NCBI RefSeq assembly: GCF_041449215.1
Contig: NZ_JBGNFV010000001.1
Span: forward strand, 3,055,001-3,119,000
Direction of reading: 5' to 3'
DNA length: 64,000 bases
Source: Roseivirga sp. BDSF3-8
GTDB taxonomy: Bacteria; Bacteroidota; Bacteroidia; Cytophagales; Cyclobacteriaceae
Positions 18,686-25,257 of the stretch are shown in pieces. The notes under the pieces were generated by a model. It saw only the letters and a list, made by a program, of their open reading frames with translations. It ran no database searches and had not been told where the DNA came from. Position numbers and translations under genes: made by a program. Each line of letters begins with the position of its first letter. The stretch's first letter is position 1.

Positions 18686-18871
18686 ATGAAAAAGAAATTA
18701 TCGCTCAATGACTTAAAGGTCAAAAGCTTCGTCACTGATGCTAAAGAGATTAAATCACGCGGTGGTCTTAATACCATTGATGAGCTGAAGAAATTCAGTG
18801 AAGGCGTGAGCGACTGCGGCGGTGTTTGCTCCTGCTTCGGTACCTGCGACGCTATGTGCCAGGAATATTAA
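18686..18871 (+). CDS. Orphan class I (pinensin-like) lanthipeptide precursor 1
   Basis: 61-residue peptide. The leader MKKKLSLNDLKVKSFVTDAK matches the leader type of Bacteroidota class I/pinensin-family lanthipeptides (LxVKSFVT), then a GG at residues 26-27 (the likely leader boundary). The C-terminal part has five cysteines (DCGGVCSCFGTCDAMC) with a few Ser/Thr that could form lanthionine rings. No LanB/LanC dehydratase, cyclase or transporter lies within the window, so modification enzymes would have to act from elsewhere. It has its own promoter-like sequence and terminator, so it is a monocistron. Confidence 0.7.
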   Translation: MKKKLSLNDLKVKSFVTDAKEIKSRGGLNTIDELKKFSEGVSDCGGVCSCFGTCDAMCQEY

Positions 18872-18892
18872 TTTTTTCGTATCTGCTAATGC

Positions 18893-18922
18893 AAAAAGCC
18901 CCTCCGGTGAGGGGCTTTTTTT
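18893..18922 (+). terminator. Terminator after lanthipeptide precursor 1
   Basis: Stem AAAAAGCCCCTC / GAGGGGCTTTTT with a T run, 21 bases past the stop. The following 300 bp up to 19,222 are AT-rich and show no gene. Confidence 0.9.
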
Positions 18923-19222
18923 ATGATAAATCTTATCTCTCAGGGTGTGGGACAAGGGGTTGTAGGGCTTGCGGAAATAATTTTATACCGGTAGCAGAGG
19001 CCTGTGCCTACTTAAGTAGACGTAATTCCCACTAGGATAGTAAATTGTATGTATTTTGCATCAAATATTTAGCTCACCTATTCACCTTTTTTACTCGTCA
19101 CAAAAAGTCTATCAGCTACTCCCGCAATAAGTACTGATGTGATGATCTTTTTACTCTAATAATTTAGAATAATCTTTATTTGGTTATATTTTTATCTATT
19201 TTTGGAAGAAAGTAGCCAGCAC

Positions 19223-20383
19223 ATGGAGAAAATGCGATGCCCCTTATGCGGAAATCCCACAGACTTAACCAAAGAAGATTGTAAGGAGTGTAATAAACCT
19301 TTTCCCTGGATGGCACAAATCCAAAGGAGAGAAACATCAATCAGGAGGTCATTATCTGGTATTGCTAACGATTTGGTTCATAAACCGAGAGGTGAAAAGA
19401 TTAACCGGTATAAGCTGGAAGGCCTGTTATCTGCTTTATTAGCTCGTAAACTCGTGCTCCGGATTATTGCCGGCGGTGGGCTTATCGCCCTGATTGTTGA
19501 AATATTTATCGGTATTACCCAGATTGAAAAACTAGAAGAGCAAAATAGACTTGTGTCCCTTCAATCTGTATCAAATCTGTATGAAGCTAGTTACGCCCAA
19601 AAACGTGAGTTTTCTTTAAACTGGGATAGTAAAAGGGGGTTATTTCGCTCTGCCCCATTATTTGAAGAGCAAATAGCCCTATTGGCAAATATCGACAGCG
19701 TAAGTGCCAATAATTATATTTCAGCTATGCTCACAGATCCTCATCCAGTGAGCAGGCTCACCGGTCTTAAGTTGTACAGTAAACTATATCCTAAGATTTC
19801 ACTCCCCGAAGGTCCTCCTATAGAGCTCGAGTACCTGTACATTCACAACCTGGAGCTATTACATGTGCCGGCTAATCGTATTGATTTCAGGTATTGTATA
19901 ATAGATAATATGTCTATTGATAGTACTGCCTATATCTCAAGGATTGAACTTCACCAGTCGAGAGTTAAAGGCTTATATTTAAACTCCGGAAGTGATATTT
20001 TTGTATACTTCGGTTACTCTTATGGCGAATTAGCAGTGGTAAATAACTCGCACAATTATATTATATTGGGTAATGAAAGTAGAATAGATATATTTACCGA
20101 TCCGGTACCTGACAGTTCTCCTAATATATATCTTTCGCCATTAATTAACTCAGTTCTTATTCATGATATGTATACCAAATCTATGGTAGCGGAATGGGAT
20201 ACCACAGGCCTGTTTTCCTCTTATTCTAATTTTGGTGCTTACATCTCCAATAAAATTGGAGTAGAGTCAGATTCGTTATTTGCATTTTCTGCAATTAATT
20301 CCGATATTGTCAATGATAAACAACGAAAAGTTATAAATGAGAAGGTTTCTGGCGCCGCAAAAAGCCAAGGACTATTGAAATAA
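19223..20383 (+). CDS. Zinc-ribbon, single-pass membrane protein of unknown function
   Basis: 386 residues from the ATG at 19223 (an in-frame TTG at 19202 adds seven residues). N-terminal MRCPLCGNPTDLTKEDCKEC is a four-cysteine zinc ribbon, followed by a basic cytoplasmic segment, one membrane helix (IIAGGGLIALIVEIFIGI, about residues 81-98), a coiled stretch and a beta-rich C-terminal domain of about 250 residues (YIHNLELLHVPANRIDFRYC) whose repetitive character suggests a solenoid. I do not recognise the family. AT-rich compared with genes to its left. Confidence 0.65.
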   Translation: MEKMRCPLCGNPTDLTKEDCKECNKPFPWMAQIQRRETSIRRSLSGIANDLVHKPRGEKINRYKLEGLLSALLARKLVLRIIAGGGLIALIVEIFIGITQIEKLEEQNRLVSLQSVSNLYEASYAQKREFSLNWDSKRGLFRSAPLFEEQIALLANIDSVSANNYISAMLTDPHPVSRLTGLKLYSKLYPKISLPEGPPIELEYLYIHNLELLHVPANRIDFRYCIIDNMSIDSTAYISRIELHQSRVKGLYLNSGSDIFVYFGYSYGELAVVNNSHNYIILGNESRIDIFTDPVPDSSPNIYLSPLINSVLIHDMYTKSMVAEWDTTGLFSSYSNFGAYISNKIGVESDSLFAFSAINSDIVNDKQRKVINEKVSGAAKSQGLLK

Positions 20384-20526
20384 CGCAGATATCTACCTTA
20401 AAATCAATATACTAATGCAATCAATTCAATGAAATTTGAATAATGGACTATTTTTCACTAAATTCAATTTGTTATTCCGAAAACAACCTAAAAGAGGATA
20501 ACAGGAAGAAAGAAACTAAACATGTA

Positions 20527-21030
20527 ATGAAAAAGAAACTAACCAGCTTAATTCTGGCTCTGGTGCTTGCTATGCCACTACTTTCCTGCCAGGATGATCC
20601 CCAACAAGTAGTTGAAGAGACCCTTCCCACTGAGCCTATAGCCTTCCCCTCAGGGCGTATAATCGCTGAAAAAGCGAGTGATCTAAAAGACCTATTAAGA
20701 GTTCCTATTAAGTCTCGTTTTGGCCGTGCTGTGGATTTCACCATAAACTATGTGGATATACAATATTATGAAACTGACTTTGTCCTTCAGGTTAATATTC
20801 CATATGTTACTTTAGATGGGTATGATAGTAACGTGGTGCTCTCGTATTACAAACACAAAAAAGGCGGAGAAAATGAAAGCAGTTGTGAAGTTAAGGCTTA
20901 CCAATGTTATGGTAATAACTGCTGTCAGATATCTACAACTACTAACACAGATGGATCAGTAACTAATAGGTGTGGCTGTTTTGGTTGTACCTTAGAAGAG
21001 ACTACACTAGCTAATCCATGCTTACAATAA
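20527..21030 (+). CDS. Cys-rich hypothetical lipoprotein
   Basis: 167 residues from the ATG at 20527 (an in-frame ATG at 20443 would put 28 hydrophilic residues before the signal). MKKKLTSLILALVLAMPLLS-C is a clear lipoprotein signal. The C-terminal 60 residues hold nine cysteines, many paired (CEVKAYQCYGNNCCQ, RCGCFGCTL), suggesting disulfides or metal binding. Family unknown. Its closeness to the lanthipeptide precursor is noted, but nothing links them functionally. Confidence 0.65.
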   Translation: MKKKLTSLILALVLAMPLLSCQDDPQQVVEETLPTEPIAFPSGRIIAEKASDLKDLLRVPIKSRFGRAVDFTINYVDIQYYETDFVLQVNIPYVTLDGYDSNVVLSYYKHKKGGENESSCEVKAYQCYGNNCCQISTTTNTDGSVTNRCGCFGCTLEETTLANPCLQ

Positions 21031-21053
21031 GATAAGCATTATGAAATTATGAG

Positions 21054-21077
21054 GCCAGCCTAATCGCTGGCTTTTTT
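21054..21077 (+). terminator. Terminator after the Cys-rich lipoprotein
   Basis: Stem GCCAGC / GCTGGC followed by TTTTTT. Confidence 0.75.
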
Positions 21078-21169
21078 AATGCTTTTATTTTAGCAATGTG
21101 ATTTATATATATTGATTGACTAGATGAGCCTGCCAAATAAAATTCAATCATTAATCCCTTCTACCGGTA

Positions 21170-21373
21170 TCACCAGCCGCAGGCACAGGCCTGCAGTATA
21201 TTACTGAGGCATGTCCGAATTTCCATTATACTCCTTGTCCATGCGTATGCATACACAGCCGAGTCTGGTATCACGGGCAGGTTGGTCCCCCATAGGTCCA
21301 CATTAGCCTCCGAAGGGTCATTGCCCCTTACCGTTGTCTCTATCCGGCAGGTCCTGTACCAGCTCAGCCAGTT
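21170..21373 (-). pseudogene. Possible gene remnant in a 530-bp gap
   Basis: The interval 21,031-21,558 has no intact gene. On the minus strand, 67 codons are open without a start; the stretch ETTVRGNDPSEANVDLWG then LPVIPDSAVYAYAW looks protein-like in composition. It may be a decayed gene, or chance. Confidence 0.25.
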
Positions 21374-21558
21374 TCATTGCATAAAAGAATAGTTAACGCT
21401 GTGGCAAACAGGATGATAAATAAAAATCCTGACCGCTTAACCAATTTTCTCTTCCATTTTAATCGTATAAATCAGTATACTGGAAACTAAGCTTATCGCC
21501 TATTTTCCTGGAAAAGTCAGGGTCAGAAAGGCTTATCATTGTAAAGACTCTGAATGAC

Positions 21559-22050
21559 ATGACGGATAAAGAGCAGGCTTTTTGGCAGAAAGTAAAGCGC
21601 TTTCCTCTGGATGAAGCGGGGGCCGCGTTTCCCTTTTCGGCAAGGCTGGCAAAGGAAAACGGATGGACTGCAGAATATACCCTCCGGGCCATGCTGGAGT
21701 ATAAGCGCTTCATATTCCTCATCTGCCATACAGGAAGTACCTGCGCCCCCTCAGACCCTGTAGACCAGGTGTGGCACCTTCACTTACTCTACACCCGCTC
21801 CTACTGGATAGACTTCTGCCGGCATACCCTGCAGCAGGACATACACCATGGCCCTACCAGAGGGGGACAGGCGGAAGGGCAAAAGCATGAAAATCTTTAT
21901 GCCAATACCCTGGCCCTGTACAGAGAAACCTTCCGGAAAGAATCGCCTGCGGATATCTGGCCTGAGCCCGGCAAGCAATACGAGAAAAAAGACTGGCTGC
22001 GTATAGCGCGATCAGACTACTACCTGATAAAGAAACCTTTCAAAACATGA
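21559..22050 (+). CDS. GRDP-like protein heading the Cys/Gly-tail operon
   Basis: 163 residues, soluble, no signal. PVDQVWHLHLLYTRSYW (about residues 67-83) and the later DIHHGPTRGG resemble the GRDP-like family (glycine-rich-domain-containing protein, PF07173), whose core is a DxxWHxHxxxxxxY motif with a further His pair; these histidines could bind metal. Function of the family is unknown. The gene overlaps the next by ATGA (22047-22050), starting a run of five genes with almost no spacing. I recall GRDP-like proteins occurring near Cys/Gly-tailed proteins in other bacteria; that memory is unchecked. Confidence 0.6.
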   Translation: MTDKEQAFWQKVKRFPLDEAGAAFPFSARLAKENGWTAEYTLRAMLEYKRFIFLICHTGSTCAPSDPVDQVWHLHLLYTRSYWIDFCRHTLQQDIHHGPTRGGQAEGQKHENLYANTLALYRETFRKESPADIWPEPGKQYEKKDWLRIARSDYYLIKKPFKT

Positions 22051-22865
22051 AAAATCTTGAAAAAATGAGCCCCACGGAGGTGCTGGCTATCACTTCCGGC
22101 CAGTTGCCTGCATTCAAAGAATGTGTCAAGTATACCCTGCAGGACCTGGTGCTTCGCAATCACCTGAATGTGTACACGGAAGGCTCAGAGGATGGTGTTC
22201 CCATTTACTATGTGGAAATTACTGACCGGTCCAGGATAGAAAGTTGCACCCCGGTGGAGTACCGCTTCCTTAAGCTTTATGCGTCTGATGAAGAGATAGC
22301 CTGGCCTCTCAAAGACATGATAAAGGAAGTAGTTCGTAATGGCCGCCCAAATCATGCGCTTCGCAAAGAAGTGCGCGAGGCTATTGCACCCTACATCACG
22401 CGCAGTTTCTGGCAGAAACTTACCGGTGGCTATACCCTAAACCGGCAGGGCGAGCGCCTGCACGCTGAGCTTACCCGCGAGCTGGAAGCTGTAAGAAAGC
22501 TGGTGGCTGAAACAGGCGAGGATGAAACGGAAAAGCTCGCCGCGCTTTCCTCTGCCATCGGTGCTAACCTGATGGTGGCCATTAGCACAGACACCGAACT
22601 CATGGGCCGTGTAGAAAGTGCCATGAGGTCACAGCACGGGGAACGGATGTATGAGACCTCCGACTCCTACACCATGGGGGATGTATTCCTGGGCGCCATC
22701 GTGTATGATACCGTTTTCGACAGTAGCCTCAACTCCTGTTACGACGCAAGCTGCTCCGAGACCTCAGGATGGAGCAGCGGCGGGGGCTGTTCCGGTGATG
22801 CCGGTGACGGAGGTGGCTGCTCCGGTTGCGGAAGCGGGTGTGGGGGAGGCTGCGGAGGAGATTAA
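22047..22865 (+). CDS. Cys/Gly-tailed protein, paralogue 1 (TIGR04222-like)
   Basis: 272 residues. N-terminal LEKMSPTEVLAITSGQLPAF then YTLQDLVLRNHL is the signature shared by the four paralogues in this operon; the 'EVL.l..G.......TLQDL.LR..L' pattern resembles the start of TIGR04222-type proteins, which often have low-complexity Cys/Gly tails. A middle helical region ends in AIGANLMVAI. From about residue 230 the tail is almost only Gly, Cys, Ser and Asp (SSGGGCSGDAGDGGG then CSGCGSGCGGGCGGD) with eight cysteines. Such a tail could bind metal or be modified after translation. No signal peptide or clear membrane helix. Confidence 0.65.
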   Translation: MKNLEKMSPTEVLAITSGQLPAFKECVKYTLQDLVLRNHLNVYTEGSEDGVPIYYVEITDRSRIESCTPVEYRFLKLYASDEEIAWPLKDMIKEVVRNGRPNHALRKEVREAIAPYITRSFWQKLTGGYTLNRQGERLHAELTRELEAVRKLVAETGEDETEKLAALSSAIGANLMVAISTDTELMGRVESAMRSQHGERMYETSDSYTMGDVFLGAIVYDTVFDSSLNSCYDASCSETSGWSSGGGCSGDAGDGGGCSGCGSGCGGGCGGD

Positions 22866-23626
22866 TGCCAAGCCCCATGAAAATAAAATACTTCACCTCC
22901 CTGCCACCGGCAGAAGTCCTGTACCTGACAAAAGGTACTGACTGGAAAGTGCCGCAACTTATTTTCCTTACCATGATGGACCTGCTCTTCAGGAAAGTAC
23001 TGCAGGTACAAAAGCAGGAAGAACAAAACCACCCAAACGGACAGGTGAGATCCATTTACGTTATTTGTACTGGCGAAAACTACAAGCAGTGGACACCTAA
23101 ATCATACGAGCAGCCCTTTTACAGTCTTTGGCAGAAAGACCCCGACGTGGCATACTATGTAAAAACCATGGTGGGAGGGGTATACAAACAACACGGGGAC
23201 AAAGGTGAGTGGGTAGAACGCCTGAACCATGAACTGATCCGCTATAGAGCAACCGGCTTTTTTAGCAGCCGGATATTCAGTGACGGGTTTAACCGGAGAG
23301 GAAAGGTCATTAAAAAAAGGCTCGGGAATGAGCTTGACTACATAGAAAATAAGATGCGTCTTTATTTGTCACACAACGAGCAGAAAGCACTGGTGGCAAA
23401 AATGGGGGCCAATGCTTTTATAACAAACCTGGCTATACCAGCATCATCATTGATAAATAGGGAGACCTATGGGGCCTCGGATTATATGCGCGATATGGCA
23501 AAGGATAAGGCAGGGGAGGTCGCTATGGAGATGGTATGGGATATAGGAAGTAGCATGGCCGATTCCGTTGGTAATGCGGCCAGTGGTTTTATGAATGGCT
23601 TTTTAAGTAACATGGATTTCAATTAA
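22865..23626 (+). CDS. Paralogue 2 of the Cys/Gly-tail operon, tail lacking Cys
   Basis: 253 residues from the ATG at 22865, which overlaps the previous stop as TAATG; an ATG at 22877 is also possible. FTSLPPAEVLYLTKGTDWKV and LTMMDLLFRKVL follow the paralogue signature, and MGANAFITNL matches the GANLMVA segment of the others. The C-terminus ends SVGNAASGFMNGFLSNMDFN, with no Cys-rich tail, so it may be a tail-less partner. Function unknown. Confidence 0.65.
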   Translation: MPSPMKIKYFTSLPPAEVLYLTKGTDWKVPQLIFLTMMDLLFRKVLQVQKQEEQNHPNGQVRSIYVICTGENYKQWTPKSYEQPFYSLWQKDPDVAYYVKTMVGGVYKQHGDKGEWVERLNHELIRYRATGFFSSRIFSDGFNRRGKVIKKRLGNELDYIENKMRLYLSHNEQKALVAKMGANAFITNLAIPASSLINRETYGASDYMRDMAKDKAGEVAMEMVWDIGSSMADSVGNAASGFMNGFLSNMDFN

Positions 23627-23637
23627 TACCTCTGCTT

Positions 23638-24324
23638 ATGCTACTGACGGACCACCTGAGTACGCTAAGGCCTGCGGAGGTGCTGAGCCTTCTGATTGAA
23701 GGCTACAGGCAGTCGGTTACCTATCTGAAATTTACCCTGCAGGACCTGATTTTACGTGAGAAATTGCTCATGCGAAAGGCCGCACCTGACAGGTTATACC
23801 TGAGTTTGAATGAGCAGAGTATTCCGGAAAATGTAAGAGAGTATGAGGGGATGATCCTCAAATACTTTAAAAATGATCCTGATTTGGAATGGCCCGTAAA
23901 GACCTTTATTAATGAACTGGGCCGTACCTGGAAGAATAGATTAGTGAAGAGAGAAATAGATAAGGCCCTTGCGCCATATATTCAGAAGACTTTCATCCAT
24001 AAGGTTACCGGTGACTTTAGTCTGAACCCACGCGGGCATTCGGTCAAAGCTTCCATTCTCGCTGAAAAGCATGCAGTAAGGGGATATGTGGAAGATCATT
24101 ATTTACGTTCTAATAATAAGATTAAAGCATTAACTATTCAGAGAGGGGCTAACCTGATGATTGCATTAGGTGAGGATTCTAACCTGATGAAACAGGTAGA
24201 TGGCGCACTCGGAAAAGTAGCTGAAGGCAGGAGGGCTCGTAATGGTGAACCTGATTTTGGTGGATTTGGATGCGGCGGGGACTTTGGCTGTAATGGTGAT
24301 TCTATCGGCTGCGGAGGAGATTAG
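23638..24324 (+). CDS. Cys/Gly-tailed protein, paralogue 3
   Basis: 228 residues. LSTLRPAEVLSLLIEGYRQS then LKFTLQDLILREKLL and RGANLMIALGED are the family marks. The tail GFGCGGDFGCNGDSIGCGGD is a short Gly/Cys stretch ending in CGGD, exactly as paralogue 1 ends. Starts 11 bases after paralogue 2 and its stop directly abuts the ATG of paralogue 4 (TAGATG). Confidence 0.65.
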   Translation: MLLTDHLSTLRPAEVLSLLIEGYRQSVTYLKFTLQDLILREKLLMRKAAPDRLYLSLNEQSIPENVREYEGMILKYFKNDPDLEWPVKTFINELGRTWKNRLVKREIDKALAPYIQKTFIHKVTGDFSLNPRGHSVKASILAEKHAVRGYVEDHYLRSNNKIKALTIQRGANLMIALGEDSNLMKQVDGALGKVAEGRRARNGEPDFGGFGCGGDFGCNGDSIGCGGD

Positions 24325-25170
24325 ATGACAGACTTTGATAAACTACATAAACTAAGTCCGGTCCAGGTTCTTGCTATAATCAATGGGAAGCCTCCGAGGC
24401 TAAAAGAATGTGTCAGGTATACTTTACAGGATTTGGTCCTGAGAAAACACCTATTGTTCAAGGCTGAAAAAGATGGCAGAATTCGCTGTTTTTTAGGGCT
24501 GGCGGACAAGAAATGCCTGGAAAGCCCACATTTCCCACATACTCCTTTTTTTCATCCCTTTCATACCGCACCCGAAACTGACTGGCTACTGGAGGCCTAC
24601 GTACTTGAGGTTTTTCGGATTGTCAGAAGGGAGAAGTTCAGAGCTAGCGTAGTAAAATCCATCGAGCCCTTCATTACTCAAAACTTCTGGCAAAAGGTTA
24701 GAACTACCTACAGGCTCAATCATAAAGGGAACAAACTCAAAGACAGGCTTCTATCGGAGCTAAAAGGAGTATCTAAAAAAATAGAACAGGAGAGTAGGAG
24801 CCAGATAACAGAAGAAGCGGCAGAGGTGGCTGCTGCTATTGGGGCAAACCTGGTCTTGGCCAGAGGCTCCGAAACCCGGTTTATGGCATTGACTAAGGGT
24901 ATATTAAATTACATTAAAACCGGTTATGACTTTCAAAGTAACGCACAGAAAGATCTGGAATTGAGAAGTGCCCGACAGGTGAGGTATTTGTACGGAAACC
25001 CGGATTATGGAAAGCGTTTCAACGTTATATCCAGAACCAAGGATGATTTCTTTGGACCATATCTGGATAGTGCTTTTTATTTACAATATGACCGTGTCTT
25101 TTCGGACGGGTCACTTTTACATGGCGGCTGGGATTTGGGTACGTTGCCTCCTCGTACTGACAAAAAATAA
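24325..25170 (+). CDS. Paralogue 4 of the Cys/Gly-tail operon, no tail
   Basis: 281 residues. LHKLSPVQVLAIINGKPPRL then RYTLQDLVLRKHLLF and AAIGANLVLARG place it with the other three. After about residue 200 it diverges into a longer, aromatic-rich C-terminus (YGNPDYGKRF, DSAFYLQYDRVF) without Cys. Last gene of the operon; a very strong terminator follows. Confidence 0.65.
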   Translation: MTDFDKLHKLSPVQVLAIINGKPPRLKECVRYTLQDLVLRKHLLFKAEKDGRIRCFLGLADKKCLESPHFPHTPFFHPFHTAPETDWLLEAYVLEVFRIVRREKFRASVVKSIEPFITQNFWQKVRTTYRLNHKGNKLKDRLLSELKGVSKKIEQESRSQITEEAAEVAAAIGANLVLARGSETRFMALTKGILNYIKTGYDFQSNAQKDLELRSARQVRYLYGNPDYGKRFNVISRTKDDFFGPYLDSAFYLQYDRVFSDGSLLHGGWDLGTLPPRTDKK

Positions 25171-25200
25171 ACTATTGCCGGGCAGTGGTGCAATTAAACC

Positions 25201-25241
25201 AAAACGGGCCGCCTGCAATTACGCGGGCGGCCCGTTTTTTT
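25201..25241. terminator. Strong (possibly bidirectional) terminator
   Basis: AAAACGGGCCGCC / GGGCGGCCCGTTTT stem with T run on the + strand and A run on the other side, between the convergent operon and the BNR-repeat gene. Confidence 0.9.
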
Positions 25242-25257
25242 AATAGGGATGTGTGTC

